Positions 42,606 to 52,503 of a DNA stretch of 64,000 nucleotides are shown here, one piece after another; positions within the stretch are counted from its first letter, which is position 1, and every line of letters begins with the position of its first letter. This stretch comes from Actinomyces massiliensis 4401292. GTDB lineage: Bacteria > Actinomycetota > Actinomycetes > Actinomycetales > Actinomycetaceae. The notes under the pieces are model-generated. The model ran no database searches. It was not told the origin of the DNA and saw nothing but the letters and a program-made list of their open reading frames with translations. Both the position numbers and the translations under genes were made by a program. The stretch lies in contig NZ_JH711481.1 in assembly GCF_000269805.1 (NCBI RefSeq), forward strand, positions 1,373,217 to 1,437,216, in the 5' to 3' direction.

Positions 42606-43553
42606 ATGAGCCCCCGCCGCAACCCCTCGCGTCAACGATCCAACCGTGCTGTTTCCAAGGGCGAGCGCCGTTGGCGACTGTCCCGTTTCTCCCTTGTTCC
42701 CGCTCTGCTCGCCCTGATAGGCATGCTGGCCTTCGCCTATCCGACGGCGGCCAGCTGGGTGTCTCAGTACAACCAGTCCAAGGTCGTGGCCGACTACTCC
42801 TCCGAAGTGGACCATGCGGATCCCGATGCGGCCACGCAGATCGCTCAGGCGCATGCTTACAACGATGCGCTATCCGTCGGGGCGCTGCTCGAGGCGAACA
42901 CGCACGTTCCCACCGGAGCGGGGAGCGCCGACGGCGCCGATCTGGACTACAACAGCGTGCTGAATGCCAATGACTCCGGCCTCATGGCCCGCCTGCGCAT
43001 CCCATCGATCGACCTGGACCTGCCCGTGTATCACGGCACCTCGGACCAGACCCTGCTCGAGGGCCTGGGGCACCTCGAGGGAACCTCTTTGCCCGTAGGC
43101 GGAATGGGCACCCGCTCCGTCGTCACAGGGCATCGCGGGTTGGCGGACGCCACCATGTTCACCAACCTCGACAAGGTCGGCGTGGGGGACACCTTCACCG
43201 CCGAGGTCTTCGGCGAGGTGCTGACCTACCGCGTCGTGGAGACCAAGGTCGTCGAGCCCGAGCAGACCGAGGAGCTGCGGGCCGATCCCGATCGCGATCT
43301 CATGACTCTCATCACCTGCACGCCGTTGGGCGTCAACACCCACCGCATTCTGGTGACGGGGGAGCGGATCCCCACTCCGCAGGATGCTGTCGCGGGGGAG
43401 CGTCCGGACATTCCCAGGTTCCCGTGGTGGGCCATCGCCCTCGCCCTTGGGATCGCCCTCGACGGCCTTTACGTATGGCGGGCCGGTTATCCTGCTAAAT
43501 CAGCTAAATCAGCCAGTTCAGCCACATCAACTAAATCGGCCGGGGTCGCATGA
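42606..43553 (+). CDS. srtC: class C (pilin-polymerising) sortase
   Basis: 315 aa. The N-terminal TM (SLVPALLALIGMLAFAYP) is followed by a sortase domain. Catalytic residues are H176 (VTGHRGL), C238 (LITCTPLG) and R247 (NTHRILVTG). The block VYHGTSDQTLLEGLGHLEGTSLPVGG is typical of class C enzymes. A second TM (WWAIALALGIALDGLYVW) near the C-terminus is also a class C feature. The usual lid motif D-P-F/W is not evident; the corresponding place reads LNANDSG. The C-terminal tail is a Lys/Ser/Ala repeat. It polymerises the shaft pilin upstream. Confidence 0.95.
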   Translation: MSPRRNPSRQRSNRAVSKGERRWRLSRFSLVPALLALIGMLAFAYPTAASWVSQYNQSKVVADYSSEVDHADPDAATQIAQAHAYNDALSVGALLEANTHVPTGAGSADGADLDYNSVLNANDSGLMARLRIPSIDLDLPVYHGTSDQTLLEGLGHLEGTSLPVGGMGTRSVVTGHRGLADATMFTNLDKVGVGDTFTAEVFGEVLTYRVVETKVVEPEQTEELRADPDRDLMTLITCTPLGVNTHRILVTGERIPTPQDAVAGERPDIPRFPWWAIALALGIALDGLYVWRAGYPAKSAKSASSATSTKSAGVA

Positions 43554-43883
43554 CTGCTCTGCGGCCCGCCCCCGCGGACCCCGGTGGAGTACCCGCGACA
43601 CGCCCGAGCGCGTGGACCGGGTGGGCGGTCTCACAGCCGCCAGGTCGTCCGAGCGCTTTCGCGCTGCAGGTCGGCGCTGCTAGCGTTATCCCGCTGAGCG
43701 GGGCCGGCGCCTCGCCCGGTCATCGCCCGGGTCGCCCCGGGAACCAGTCTGACGGACTCGATCATCGGGTTTCCGTGTGTCCAGACCGGCCACCTCTTCT
43801 TCACAGCGGAGTCTCCTGCGCGTCGCCTCGCGACACGCCCGAGCGCGTGGACCGGTCACCGAAAGCAAGAGAGGTTAGGCGCC
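43554..43883. other. gap between sortase and rpsJ with 27-bp direct repeat
   Basis: No gene supported. It contains two identical 27-base copies described separately. The S10-operon promoter should be here; TTTCGC/TAGCGT with an 18-base spacer near 43657-43686 is only a weak candidate. Confidence 0.5.
43594..43855. repeat. identical 27-bp direct repeat (43594-43620 and 43829-43855)
   Basis: Both copies start CGCGACACGCCCGAGCGCGT and end GGACCGG, 235 bases apart. The second ends 28 bases before the rpsJ ATG, where a regulator or initiation complex could act. Confidence 0.9.
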
Positions 43884-44192
43884 ATGGCGGGACAGAAGAT
43901 CCGCATCCGGCTCAAGTCCTACGACCACGAGGTCATCGACTCCTCGGCGCGCAAGATCGTCGACGTCGTGACCCGCGCTGGTGCGACGGTCGTGGGCCCC
44001 GTGCCGCTGCCGACCGAGAAGAACGTGTTCTGCGTCATCCGGTCGCCGCACAAGTACAAGGACAGCCGCGAGCACTTCGAGATGCGCACGCACAAGCGGC
44101 TGATCGACATCGTCGACCCGACGCCCAAGGCCGTCGATTCGCTCATGCGGCTCGATCTGCCGGCCGACGTCAACATTGAGATCAAGCTCTGA
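43884..44192 (+). CDS. rpsJ: 30S ribosomal protein S10
   Basis: 102 aa, exact family length. [19 protein letters not shown] and the [16 protein letters not shown] block are diagnostic. First gene of the S10 operon; it also serves in transcription antitermination with NusB in other bacteria. No S10 leader autoregulation can be recognised upstream. Confidence 0.98.
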   Translation: MAGQKIRIRLKSYDHEVIDSSARKIVDVVTRAGATVVGPVPLPTEKNVFCVIRSPHKYKDSREHFEMRTHKRLIDIVDPTPKAVDSLMRLDLPADVNIEIKL

Positions 44193-44203
44193 GGACTGAA
44201 GCC

Positions 44204-44872
44204 ATGACTACGCTTAACAAGCCGGCTGCCGCCGCGCCTGCCAAGGCGCTGCTCGGCACCAAGCTCGGCATGACGCAGATCTGGGATGAGGGCGGACGAC
44301 TGCGTCCCGTCACGGTCGTGCGTGTCGACACCAACGTCGTGACCCAGATCCGTACCGTCGAGAACGACGGATATGAGGCCGTTCAGCTCGCTTTCGGCGA
44401 GATCGACGAGCGCAAGGTCACTAAGCCCCTCAAGGGGCACTTCGACAAGGCCGGGGTCGCCCCCCGTCGTCACGTCGCCGAGGTCCGCACCTCTCTGACG
44501 GACGACTTCACCCTCGGCCAGGAGCTCACCGCGGATACCTTCGAGGTCGGCCAGCTGGTCGATGTCACCGGCACCTCCAAGGGCAAGGGCTTCGCGGGCG
44601 TCATGAAGCGGCACGGCTTCAAGGGGGTGGGCGCCTCTCACGGAGCGCACCGCAACCACCGCAAGCCCGGCTCCGTCGGCGCCTGTGCCACCCCTGGCCG
44701 TATCTTCAAGGGTCTGAGGATGGCCGGCCGCATGGGCCACGCCACCACCACCGTCCAGAACCTCAAGGTTCGCGGCGTCGATGCCGACAAGGGCGTGCTC
44801 CTCGTGGGCGGCGCCGTCCCCGGCCCCAAGGGCGCGGTCGTCGTCGTCCGTACCGCCGTGAAGGGAGCCTGA
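44204..44872 (+). CDS. rplC: 50S ribosomal protein L3
   Basis: 222 aa. [17 protein letters not shown] at the N-terminus and [18 protein letters not shown] near the peptidyl-transferase extension identify L3. It initiates 23S rRNA assembly. 11 bases after rpsJ. Confidence 0.98.
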   Translation: MTTLNKPAAAAPAKALLGTKLGMTQIWDEGGRLRPVTVVRVDTNVVTQIRTVENDGYEAVQLAFGEIDERKVTKPLKGHFDKAGVAPRRHVAEVRTSLTDDFTLGQELTADTFEVGQLVDVTGTSKGKGFAGVMKRHGFKGVGASHGAHRNHRKPGSVGACATPGRIFKGLRMAGRMGHATTTVQNLKVRGVDADKGVLLVGGAVPGPKGAVVVVRTAVKGA

Positions 44873-44877
44873 GACTC

Positions 44878-45534
44878 ATGCCTGAGAACCAGAAAGCGGC
44901 ACTGTCCGTCGCAATCGTCGACTCCAAGGGAAGCAAGACCGGCACCGCCGAGCTGCCCGCCGAGATCTTCGACGTCGAGCCCAATATCCCGCTCATGCAT
45001 CAGGTGGTCGTGGCTCAGCTCGCCGCGATCCGTCAGGGCACTCACGCCACCAAGACCCGCGGCATGGTCCGCGGCGGTGGCCGCAAGCCCTACCGCCAGA
45101 AGGGCACCGGCCGCGCCCGCCAGGGCTCCACCCGCGCCCCGCAGTTCGCCGGCGGCGGTGTCGTTCACGGCCCGCAGCCGCGCGACTACACCCAGCGCAC
45201 GCCCAAGAAGATGAAGGTCGCCGCCCTGCGCTCGGCGCTGTCCGACCGCGCCCGTAACGGCCGCGTTCACGTCATCACCGAGTTCCTCGTGGCCGACAAG
45301 CCCTCCACCAAGCAGGCGCTGGCCGGGCTGCGGAACCTGACCGACCGCAAGGCGCTCGTCGTCGTCAGCCGCGAGGACACCCTCTCCGTCCTCAGCCTGC
45401 GCAACCTGCCCGACGTCCTCGTGACATGGGCCGACCAGCTCAACACCTACGACGTCCTGAACAGCGACGACGTCATCTTCACTGCCGACGCCCTGGACGG
45501 CTTCCTGGGCAAGGGCGAGGAGGAGTCCAAGTGA
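44878..45534 (+). CDS. rplD: 50S ribosomal protein L4
   Basis: 218 aa. The exit-tunnel loop with [20 protein letters not shown] is present. L4 also represses its own operon in enterobacteria; whether it does here is unknown. Its stop overlaps the GTG of rplW (GTGA). Confidence 0.98.
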   Translation: MPENQKAALSVAIVDSKGSKTGTAELPAEIFDVEPNIPLMHQVVVAQLAAIRQGTHATKTRGMVRGGGRKPYRQKGTGRARQGSTRAPQFAGGGVVHGPQPRDYTQRTPKKMKVAALRSALSDRARNGRVHVITEFLVADKPSTKQALAGLRNLTDRKALVVVSREDTLSVLSLRNLPDVLVTWADQLNTYDVLNSDDVIFTADALDGFLGKGEEESK

Positions 45535-45836
45535 GCCTCGAGAAGTCCAAGAACCCCCGCGACGTCATCGTCGCGCCGGTCGTCTCCGAGAAGTCCTACG
45601 CCTGCATGGATCGTGGCCAATACACGTTCCTCGTGGCGCGGGGCTCCAACAAGACCGAGATCAAGCAGGCCGTCGAGGCCATCTTCGACGTCAGGGTCGC
45701 CTCCGTGAACACCCAGAACCGACAGGGCAAGACCCGTCGCACCCGCACGGGCATGGGCAAGTCGAAGGACACCAAGCGCGCCATCGTCACGCTGCGCGAG
45801 GGCTCCATCGACATCTTCGGCGACGTGGCGAAGTGA
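45531..45836 (+). CDS. rplW: 50S ribosomal protein L23
   Basis: 101 aa from a GTG that overlaps the rplD stop by four bases; longer in-frame versions run into rplD and are not credible. The core [20 protein letters not shown] and [20 protein letters not shown] are typical. L23 surrounds the tunnel exit and docks trigger factor and SRP. Confidence 0.96.
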   Translation: MSLEKSKNPRDVIVAPVVSEKSYACMDRGQYTFLVARGSNKTEIKQAVEAIFDVRVASVNTQNRQGKTRRTRTGMGKSKDTKRAIVTLREGSIDIFGDVAK

Positions 45837-45857
45837 CCCGGAAGGTAGAGGATCGTT

Positions 45858-46694
45858 ATGGGAATCCGTAAGTACAAGCCGACGACGCCGGGGCGCCGCG
45901 GCTCCTCCGTGGCCGACTTCGTCGAGATCACGCGCAGCAAGCCCGAGAAGTCCCTCGTCCGCCCGCTGAGCAAGAGCGGCGGCCGCAACAACCACGGTCG
46001 CGTGACCACCCGCCACAAGGGCGGCGGCCACAAGCGCGCCTACCGCGTGATCGACTTCCGTCGTCACGACAAGGACGGCGTGCCCGCCAAGGTCGCTCAC
46101 ATCGAGTACGACCCCAACCGCACCGCCCGCATCGCCCTGCTGCACTACCTGGACGGCGAGAAGCGCTACATCATCGCGCCCAACAAGCTCGGTCAGGGCG
46201 ACCGGGTCGAGTCCGGCCCGAACGCGGACATCAAGCCCGGCAACAACCTCCAGTTGCGCCACATCCCCACCGGCACGGTCGTCCACGCCGTGGAGCTGCG
46301 ACCCGGTGGCGGCGCCAAGATCGCCCGGTCCGCCGGCACCTCCGTGCAGCTGGTCGCCAAGGAGGGCAAGTACGCGCAGCTGCGCATGCCCTCCGGTGAG
46401 ATCCGCAACGTGGAGGCCGCCTGCCGCGCCACCATCGGCGAGGTCGGCAACGCCGAGCAGTCCAACATCAACTGGGGCAAGGCCGGCCGCATGCGCTGGA
46501 AGGGCGTGCGGCCGACTGTCCGCGGTGTCGTCATGAACCCCGTGGACCACCCGCACGGTGGTGGTGAGGGCCGTACCTCCGGTGGTCGTCATCCCGTCTC
46601 TCCATGGGGCAAGCCCGAGGGCCGTACCCGTCGTCCCAACAAGTCCAGCGACCGCCTCATCGTGCGTCGTCGTCGGACCGGCAAGAAGCGCTGA
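45858..46694 (+). CDS. rplB: 50S ribosomal protein L2
   Basis: 278 aa. The conserved [18 protein letters not shown] and [18 protein letters not shown] blocks are present; the histidine near the peptidyl-transferase centre is kept. Starts 21 bases after rplW with GGAAGGTAGAGG upstream. Confidence 0.98.
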   Translation: MGIRKYKPTTPGRRGSSVADFVEITRSKPEKSLVRPLSKSGGRNNHGRVTTRHKGGGHKRAYRVIDFRRHDKDGVPAKVAHIEYDPNRTARIALLHYLDGEKRYIIAPNKLGQGDRVESGPNADIKPGNNLQLRHIPTGTVVHAVELRPGGGAKIARSAGTSVQLVAKEGKYAQLRMPSGEIRNVEAACRATIGEVGNAEQSNINWGKAGRMRWKGVRPTVRGVVMNPVDHPHGGGEGRTSGGRHPVSPWGKPEGRTRRPNKSSDRLIVRRRRTGKKR

Positions 46695-46706
46695 TAGGAG
46701 CCTGAT

Positions 46707-46985
46707 ATGCCGCGCAGCCTGAAGAAGGGTCCCTTCGTCGACGACCACCTCCAGAAGAAGGTGGACGCCCAGAACGAGAAGGGCACCAAGAACGTCATCA
46801 AGACCTGGTCCCGCCGTTCGGTCATCACGCCGGACTTCCTCGGACACACCTTCGCCGTCCACGACGGCCGCAAGCACGTCCCGGTCTTCGTCACCGAGTC
46901 CATGGTGGGCCACAAGCTCGGCGAGTTCGCTCCGACCCGCACCTTCCGCGGGCACGTCAAGGACGACCGCAAGTCGCGTCGCTGA
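46707..46985 (+). CDS. rpsS: 30S ribosomal protein S19
   Basis: 92 aa. [15 protein letters not shown] and [13 protein letters not shown] are diagnostic. It contacts tRNA in the 30S head together with S13. Confidence 0.98.
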   Translation: MPRSLKKGPFVDDHLQKKVDAQNEKGTKNVIKTWSRRSVITPDFLGHTFAVHDGRKHVPVFVTESMVGHKLGEFAPTRTFRGHVKDDRKSRR

Positions 46986-47014
46986 TGTCGGTGGAAGTTA
47001 GAGAGGCAGAGAAC

Positions 47015-47392
47015 ATGGAAGCCAAGGCGCAGGCCAAGTACGTGCGCTGCACGCCGATGAAGGCGCGCCGGATCGTGAATGTGGTCCGCGGCAAGCGCGC
47101 CGTCGAGGCCGTGGGCATGCTCCGTTTCGCCCCGCAGGCAGCTGCGGTGCCGGTGCGCAAGGTCATCGAGTCCGCCATCGCCAATGCTCGGTTCAAGGCC
47201 GAGCGCGACGGTGAGCGCTTCGACGAGAACGACCTCTACATCACCGAGGTGTACGCCGACGAGGGTCCGACCCTCAAGCGGTTCCGTCCGCGCGCCCAGG
47301 GGCGTGCCAGCCGGATCCTGAAGCGGACCAGCCATATCACCGTTATCGTCGGGGACAAGTCCGACGCCGCACAGAAGGAAGGAGCCCGGTAA
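47015..47392 (+). CDS. rplV: 50S ribosomal protein L22
   Basis: 125 aa from ATG 47015 ([20 protein letters not shown]), the usual family start; an in-frame ATG at 46985 overlapping rpsS would add 10 residues. The macrolide-relevant loop near the C-terminus ([20 protein letters not shown]) is intact. Stop overlaps the rpsC ATG. Confidence 0.96.
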   Translation: MEAKAQAKYVRCTPMKARRIVNVVRGKRAVEAVGMLRFAPQAAAVPVRKVIESAIANARFKAERDGERFDENDLYITEVYADEGPTLKRFRPRAQGRASRILKRTSHITVIVGDKSDAAQKEGAR

Positions 47393-48204
47393 TGGGGCAG
47401 AAGGTCAACCCGACCGGGTTCCGCCTGGGCATCACCACGGACCACCGCTCGCGCTGGTTCGCCGACTCCACCAAGCCCGGTCAGCGCTATCGCGACTTCG
47501 TGGACGAGGACGTCAAGATCCGTCGCCTCATGGCCGACGGCATGGAGCGCGCCGGCATCTCCAAGGTCGACATCGAGCGCACTCGTGATCGGGTCCGCGT
47601 CGACCTGCACACCGCTCGCCCGGGCATCGTCATCGGACGCCGCGGTGCCGAGGCCGAGCGCCTGCGCGGTCAGCTCGAGAAGCTGACCGGCAAGCAGGTC
47701 CAGCTCAACATCCTCGAGGTCAAGAACCCCGACATGGATGCTCAGCTGGTCGCCCAGGGCATTGCCGAGCAGCTCGCCAGCCGCGTCTCCTTCCGCCGCG
47801 CCATGCGCAAGGGCATGCAGTCCGCCATGCGCGCCGGCGCCAAGGGCATCCGGGTGCAGTGCTCCGGTCGTCTCGGCGGCGCCGAGATGAGCCGCAGCGA
47901 GTTCTACCGCGAGGGACGCGTGCCGCTGCACACTCTGCGGGCGAATATCGACTACGGCTTCTACGAGGCCAAGACCACCTTCGGACGTCTCGGCGTCAAG
48001 GTGTGGATCTACAAGGGCGACATGACCGAGCGCGAGTTCGCGCGTCAGCAGGCCGAGTCCGGCTCGCGCGGTCGTGGCGGCCGAGGCGAGCGCCGCGGTG
48101 GACGCCGCGGCGACCGCGCTCCGCGCCAGAGTGAGCAGCAGCAGGCCGAGCAGGCGCCGGCCGCCGAGAAGAACGCTGCCGCAGACCAGGGAACGGAGGC
48201 CTGA
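47392..48204 (+). CDS. rpsC: 30S ribosomal protein S3
   Basis: 270 aa. [14 protein letters not shown], the KH-domain [15 protein letters not shown] and the R/G-rich C-terminal extension ([19 protein letters not shown]) ending in an acidic tail are seen; the extension is common in actinobacteria. S3 forms part of the mRNA entry channel. Coupled to rplV through TAATG. Confidence 0.98.
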   Translation: MGQKVNPTGFRLGITTDHRSRWFADSTKPGQRYRDFVDEDVKIRRLMADGMERAGISKVDIERTRDRVRVDLHTARPGIVIGRRGAEAERLRGQLEKLTGKQVQLNILEVKNPDMDAQLVAQGIAEQLASRVSFRRAMRKGMQSAMRAGAKGIRVQCSGRLGGAEMSRSEFYREGRVPLHTLRANIDYGFYEAKTTFGRLGVKVWIYKGDMTEREFARQQAESGSRGRGGRGERRGGRRGDRAPRQSEQQQAEQAPAAEKNAAADQGTEA

Positions 48205-48207
48205 GCC

Positions 48208-48627
48208 GTGCTCATCCCTCGCCGGACCAAGTTCCGCAAGCAGCACCGCCCGCACCGCGCGGGCCTGTCCAAGGGCGGCAACCAGGTCGCCTTCGGTGAG
48301 TACGGCATTCAGGCTCTCGAGCCGGCCTACGTCACCAACCGTCAGATCGAGGCGGCCCGTATCGCCATGACCCGTCACATCAAGCGTGGCGGCAAGGTGT
48401 GGATCAATATCTTCCCGGACCGCCCGCTGACCAAGAAGCCCGCTGAGACTCGTATGGGCTCCGGAAAGGGCGCTCCCGAGTGGTGGATCGCCAACGTCAA
48501 GCCCGGCCGCGTCATGTTCGAGCTCGGCGGTGTCGACGAGGCCCTCGCCCGCGAGGCCATGCGCCGTGCACAGCACAAGCTTCCGATGAAGACTCGTTTC
48601 GTGACTCGTGAGGGTGGTGACGTCTGA
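48208..48627 (+). CDS. rplP: 50S ribosomal protein L16
   Basis: 139 aa, GTG start. [19 protein letters not shown] and [20 protein letters not shown] are diagnostic. It binds near the A-site tRNA elbow. Stop overlaps rpmC ATG. Confidence 0.98.
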   Translation: MLIPRRTKFRKQHRPHRAGLSKGGNQVAFGEYGIQALEPAYVTNRQIEAARIAMTRHIKRGGKVWINIFPDRPLTKKPAETRMGSGKGAPEWWIANVKPGRVMFELGGVDEALAREAMRRAQHKLPMKTRFVTREGGDV

Positions 48628-48872
48628 TGGCTATCGGCTCGAAGGATCTGACCCCGACCGACCTGGACGCCATGGACAACGAGCGCCTCGCCGAGGAGCT
48701 CTCCAAGGCCAAGGCCGAGCTGTTCAACCTCCGGTTCGCCGCCGCGACCGGGCAGCTCGAGGACCACGGCCGTCTCAAGGCCGTGCGTCGTGATATCGCC
48801 CGTATCCACACGATCGTGCGCGAGCGCGAGCTCGGCATCCGTACCGCTCCGAGCAGCCAGGAGACCAAGTGA
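48627..48872 (+). CDS. rpmC: 50S ribosomal protein L29
   Basis: 81 aa, slightly longer than the ~65-75 norm. [20 protein letters not shown] and [15 protein letters not shown] match the two-helix family core. Located at the tunnel exit beside L23. Confidence 0.96.
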   Translation: MAIGSKDLTPTDLDAMDNERLAEELSKAKAELFNLRFAAATGQLEDHGRLKAVRRDIARIHTIVRERELGIRTAPSSQETK

Positions 48873-49159
48873 GCGAGCAGAACAACACCAGCGCTACCGA
48901 GCCCAAGGAGCGCAACCAGCGCAAGGTCCGCCGCGGGTACGTCGTGTCCGACAAGATGGACAAGACGGTCGTCGTCGAGGTCGAGGAGCGCTACAAGCAC
49001 TCCCTGTACGGCAAGGTCCTCCGTCGTTCCAAGAAGGTCAAGGTCCACGACGAGCACAATGAGGCTCACCCCGGCGATCTCGTCCGGATCATGGAGACCC
49101 GTCCGCTCAGCGCCACCAAGCACTGGCGACTGGTCGAGATCATCGAGAAGGCCAAGTGA
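48869..49159 (+). CDS. rpsQ: 30S ribosomal protein S17
   Basis: 96 aa, GTG start overlapping the rpmC stop by four bases. [20 protein letters not shown] and the [12 protein letters not shown] end are typical. Last gene of the first part of the ribosomal cluster; a terminator follows. Confidence 0.98.
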   Translation: MSEQNNTSATEPKERNQRKVRRGYVVSDKMDKTVVVEVEERYKHSLYGKVLRRSKKVKVHDEHNEAHPGDLVRIMETRPLSATKHWRLVEIIEKAK

Positions 49160-49236
49160 TCTCAATAATCTCAGTGATCTCGTGACCTCTTGCTGACCCC
49201 GGCTCTCAGGGTTCTCAGAGTTCGGTGGCAGCGCAC

Positions 49237-49271
49237 GACGCCGCAGCACCTCGTCCGGGTGCTGCGGCGTC
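49237..49271 (+). terminator. terminator after rpsQ
   Basis: 14-bp perfect stem (GACGCCGCAGCACC and complement) with a 7-nt loop, then TGTCATTCATTTG. It separates the S10 part from the spc part. Confidence 0.85.
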
Positions 49272-49542
49272 TGTCATTCATTTGCGGATCCTGTGCCGGT
49301 GTGTGCCGGTGGTCTGAGGACGTCCGCTGAGTGCCGGTGAGCAAAGGCACAGGCCGGCGGGGGGATGCGCAGTACCGCCGGACTTATGGCCTGCACTAGA
49401 GTTGCAGAGTTGCGTGCGCCCTCGGTGCGCCCACCAGAGACCTCGTGCCCTGTGCGCCTGTGTCTGGCGGGACAATCGGGCCGCGGACTCCACTCGTCCT
49501 CGGCGGGCAGAGCAGTGCGCAAGAGAAGAAGGAACGTTCGGC

Positions 49543-49548
49543 TAGGCT
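49543..49548 (+). promoter_or_regulatory. candidate -10 box for rplN
   Basis: TAGGCT lies 52 bases before the rplN ATG and resembles actinobacterial housekeeping -10 boxes. No good -35 is seen at the right distance. TAGAGT at 49397-49402 is an alternative. Confidence 0.3.
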
Positions 49549-49599
49549 CGCTCGCCCTCGGGAGGGGCGAGAACCGGCTCGACGACAGGAGAACACTCA

Positions 49600-49971
49600 A
49601 TGATCCAGCAGGAGTCGCGACTGAAGGTCGCCGACAACACCGGTGCCAAGGAGATCCTTTGCATCCGTGTGCTCGGCGGCTCGGGTCGGCGCTATGCGGG
49701 TATCGGCGACACGATCGTCGCCACCGTGAAAGACGCCATCCCCGGCGGCAACGTCAAGAAGGGCGATGTCGTCAAGGCCGTCATCGTGCGCGCCACCAAG
49801 GAGCGTCGTCGTCCGGACGGCTCGTACATCCGTTTCGACGAGAATGCGGCTGTCATCCTCAGGAACAACGACAGCGAGCCGCGCGGTACGCGCATCTTCG
49901 GCCCCGTGGGCCGCGAGCTTCGCGAGAAGAAGTTCATGCGCATCGTCTCGCTCGCCCCGGAGGTGATCTGA
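49600..49971 (+). CDS. rplN: 50S ribosomal protein L14
   Basis: 123 aa. [20 protein letters not shown] and [19 protein letters not shown] are diagnostic. It forms part of the inter-subunit bridge B8. First gene after the internal terminator. Confidence 0.98.
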   Translation: MIQQESRLKVADNTGAKEILCIRVLGGSGRRYAGIGDTIVATVKDAIPGGNVKKGDVVKAVIVRATKERRRPDGSYIRFDENAAVILRNNDSEPRGTRIFGPVGRELREKKFMRIVSLAPEVI

Positions 49972-49974
49972 TAC

Positions 49975-50319
49975 ATGGCACGCATCAAGAAGGGCGACCA
50001 GGTCATCGTCATCGCCGGCAAGGACAAGGGCAAGACGGGGCGTGTACTCAAGGTGATGCCCGATGTCGACCGTGTCGTCGTCGAGGGCGTCCAGCGCGTT
50101 ACCAAGCACGTCAAGGCCGGGCAGACCGCGCAGGGCGCCCGTACCGGCGGCATCGAGACTGTGGAGGCCCCCATCCACATCTCCAACGTGATGCCCATCG
50201 ACCCCAAGACCAAGAAGCGCACCCGTGTCGGCTTCCGCGTCGAGGAAGGCGTGCGACCCAACGGCCGTAAGCGCACTGTTCGCGTGCGCTACGCCAAGAA
50301 GTCCGGGGAGGACCTGTGA
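49975..50319 (+). CDS. rplX: 50S ribosomal protein L24
   Basis: 114 aa. KOW segment [20 protein letters not shown] is clear. An assembly initiator for 23S rRNA. Three bases after rplN. Confidence 0.98.
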   Translation: MARIKKGDQVIVIAGKDKGKTGRVLKVMPDVDRVVVEGVQRVTKHVKAGQTAQGARTGGIETVEAPIHISNVMPIDPKTKKRTRVGFRVEEGVRPNGRKRTVRVRYAKKSGEDL

Positions 50320-50321
50320 TC

Positions 50322-50888
50322 ATGACTGACAAGGCTGAGAAGATCACCCCCCGTCTCAAGACGAAGTACACCGAGGAGGTGCACCCGGCCCTCCGCAAGG
50401 AGTTCAAGCACGGCAACGTGATGGAGGTCGGGCGCATCGTCAAGGTGGTCGTCAATATGGGTGTGGGCGAGGCCGCCCATGACTCCAAGATGATCGAGGG
50501 CGCGGTGCGCGACCTCGCTGCCATCACCGGGCAGAAGCCCCAGGTGACCAGGGCCCGCAAGTCCATCGCCCAGTTCAAGCTGCGCGAGGGGCAGCCGATC
50601 GGTGCGCACGCCACGCTGCGCGGCGACCGCATGTGGGAGTTCCTCGATCGCCTCATCTCGATCTCGCTTCCCCGGATCCGCGACTTCCGCGGGCTGTCCC
50701 CGAAGCAGTTCGACGGCAACGGCAACTACACCTTCGGTCTCACGGAGCAGGCTGTGTTCCACGAGATCGATCAGGACAAGATCGACCGCGTGCGCGGCAT
50801 GGACATCACCGTGGTGACCACGGCCAAGACCGACGAGGAGGCCCGCTCGCTGCTCAAGCAGCTCGGCTTCCCCTTCAAGGAGAAGTGA
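50322..50888 (+). CDS. rplE: 50S ribosomal protein L5
   Basis: 188 aa from ATG 50322, 10 bases after GGGGAGG; a GTG two codons earlier, overlapping rplX, is possible. [15 protein letters not shown] and [15 protein letters not shown] are typical. It binds 5S rRNA. Confidence 0.97.
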   Translation: MTDKAEKITPRLKTKYTEEVHPALRKEFKHGNVMEVGRIVKVVVNMGVGEAAHDSKMIEGAVRDLAAITGQKPQVTRARKSIAQFKLREGQPIGAHATLRGDRMWEFLDRLISISLPRIRDFRGLSPKQFDGNGNYTFGLTEQAVFHEIDQDKIDRVRGMDITVVTTAKTDEEARSLLKQLGFPFKEK

Positions 50889-50889
50889 C

Positions 50890-51075
50890 ATGGCGAAGAC
50901 CGCTCTGATCGAGAAGGCCAACCGCAAGCCCAAGTTCCGCGTCCGCGCCTACACCCGCTGCCAGCGCTGCGGCCGGCCGCACTCGGTGTACCGCAAGTTC
51001 GGCCTGTGCCGTATCTGCCTGCGTGAGATGGCCCTGGGCGGCCAGCTCCCCGGCGTGAGCAAGTCCAGCTGGTAA
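50890..51075 (+). CDS. rpsZ: 30S ribosomal protein S14 type Z (zinc form)
   Basis: 61 aa with the zinc pattern [20 protein letters not shown] (C-x-x-C...C-x-x-C). This is the short zinc-binding version; zinc-free paralogues (about 100 aa) are used by many actinobacteria under zinc limitation and would be elsewhere. Starts one base after rplE. Confidence 0.97.
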   Translation: MAKTALIEKANRKPKFRVRAYTRCQRCGRPHSVYRKFGLCRICLREMALGGQLPGVSKSSW

Positions 51076-51132
51076 GAACTTACGTCGCAGGTCCGCGAGG
51101 AAACCACGACGAGGAAGGGCCAAGGCCCACTC

Positions 51133-51531
51133 ATGACTATGACAGACCCGATCGCAGACATGCTGACTCGTCTGCGCAATGCAAACAACGCCTACCACGA
51201 CACCGTTTCGATGCCGTCGAGCAAGCTCAAGGTGAACATCGCCTCAATGCTCAAGACCGAGGGGTATATCGACGGCTATGAGGTCACCGATGCCGCGGTG
51301 GGCAAGACGCTCACGCTGAGCTTGAAGTACGGAGCCAACCGCCAGCGGGCCATTCAGGGCCTCAAGCGCGTCTCCAAGCCCGGCCTGCGCGTCTACGCCA
51401 AGTCCACGAACTTGCCCAAGGTCCTCGGCGGCCTGGGGGTGGCGATCCTGTCCACCTCCTCCGGCCTTCTGACCGACAAGCAGGCAGAGTCCAGAGGCGT
51501 GGGCGGCGAAGTGCTCGCCTACGTCTGGTGA
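51133..51531 (+). CDS. rpsH: 30S ribosomal protein S8
   Basis: 132 aa. [16 protein letters not shown] and the C-terminal [20 protein letters not shown] are diagnostic. Start at 51133 or the ATG two codons later (51139). It is the spc-operon repressor in enterobacteria. Confidence 0.97.
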   Translation: MTMTDPIADMLTRLRNANNAYHDTVSMPSSKLKVNIASMLKTEGYIDGYEVTDAAVGKTLTLSLKYGANRQRAIQGLKRVSKPGLRVYAKSTNLPKVLGGLGVAILSTSSGLLTDKQAESRGVGGEVLAYVW

Positions 51532-51552
51532 GATAAGGAACGGAGGAGAACC

Positions 51553-52092
51553 ATGTCTCGCATTGGACGACTTCCCGTTCCGGTTCCCGCCGGAGTGGAC
51601 GTCACCATCACGGGCAATGATGTGACGGTCAAGGGTCCCAAGGGCACCCTGTCCCGCACGATCGCCCAGCAGTTGAGCGTCACCCGCCAGGAGGACGGCT
51701 CCATCCTGGTCACGCGTCCCGACGACGAGCGCGAGTCCCGCTCGCTGCACGGCCTGTCCCGCACGCTCATCAACAACATGGTCGTCGGCGTCACCGAGGG
51801 CTATTCCAAGCAGCTCGAGATCGTCGGCACCGGTTACCGCGTTGCCCAGAAGGGCACCGGCATCGAGCTCTCGCTCGGCTTCTCCCACACGGTCTCCGTT
51901 GATGCCCCCGAGGGCATCGAGCTGAAGGTCGATGGAAACCTGAAGATCATCGTCTCGGGCATCTCCAAGGAGCAGGTCGGCGAGGTCGCTGCGAACATCC
52001 GCAAGATCCGCCCGCCGGAGCCCTACAAGGGCAAGGGCGTGCGCTACGCCGGCGAGAACGTGCGCCGCAAGGTCGGAAAGGCTGGTAAGTGA
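51553..52092 (+). CDS. rplF: 50S ribosomal protein L6
   Basis: 179 aa. [17 protein letters not shown] and the end [18 protein letters not shown] are typical. Located near the factor-binding site. GGAGGAGAA precedes the ATG. Confidence 0.98.
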   Translation: MSRIGRLPVPVPAGVDVTITGNDVTVKGPKGTLSRTIAQQLSVTRQEDGSILVTRPDDERESRSLHGLSRTLINNMVVGVTEGYSKQLEIVGTGYRVAQKGTGIELSLGFSHTVSVDAPEGIELKVDGNLKIIVSGISKEQVGEVAANIRKIRPPEPYKGKGVRYAGENVRRKVGKAGK

Positions 52093-52094
52093 CC

Positions 52095-52472
52095 ATGGCT
52101 TACTCGATCAAGAGGACCAAGAAGTCCAAGGCTGTGGCCCGCAAGCTCCGTCACCAGCGCGTGCGCAAGCGCATCAACGGCACCCCGGAGCGTCCACGTC
52201 TGGTCGTCAGCCGCTCCAACCGGCACATGGTGGCGCAGGTCGTGGACGACACCATCGGCCATACGCTGTGCGCGGCCTCGACTCTCGAGGAGGCCGCCAA
52301 GGGCGTGGAGGGCCACAAGGTCGGCGCCGCCCACAAGGTCGGCGAGCTCGTGGCCGAGCGCGCCAAGGCGCTGGGTATCGAGGCGGTCGTCTTCGACCGC
52401 GGTGGCAACAAGTACCACGGCCGCGTGGCGGCCGTCGCTGAGGGCGCCCGCGAGGCCGGCCTGACGCTGTGA
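52095..52472 (+). CDS. rplR: 50S ribosomal protein L18
   Basis: 125 aa from ATG 52095; a GTG two codons earlier (52089) overlapping rplF is the alternative. [20 protein letters not shown] and the C-terminal [14 protein letters not shown] identify L18, a 5S rRNA binder. Confidence 0.97.
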   Translation: MAYSIKRTKKSKAVARKLRHQRVRKRINGTPERPRLVVSRSNRHMVAQVVDDTIGHTLCAASTLEEAAKGVEGHKVGAAHKVGELVAERAKALGIEAVVFDRGGNKYHGRVAAVAEGAREAGLTL

Positions 52473-52503
52473 GCAAGACGACGAGAAAGCATAGGAGTAT
52501 CTG

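Larger units (their letters stand above)
49160..49599. other. 440-bp gap splitting the ribosomal cluster (rpsQ / rplN)
   Basis: No gene. The first part holds a strong terminator (49237-49271) and a partly repeated GTGCCGGT tract (49288-49340). The second half should contain the rplN promoter. Confidence 0.6.
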
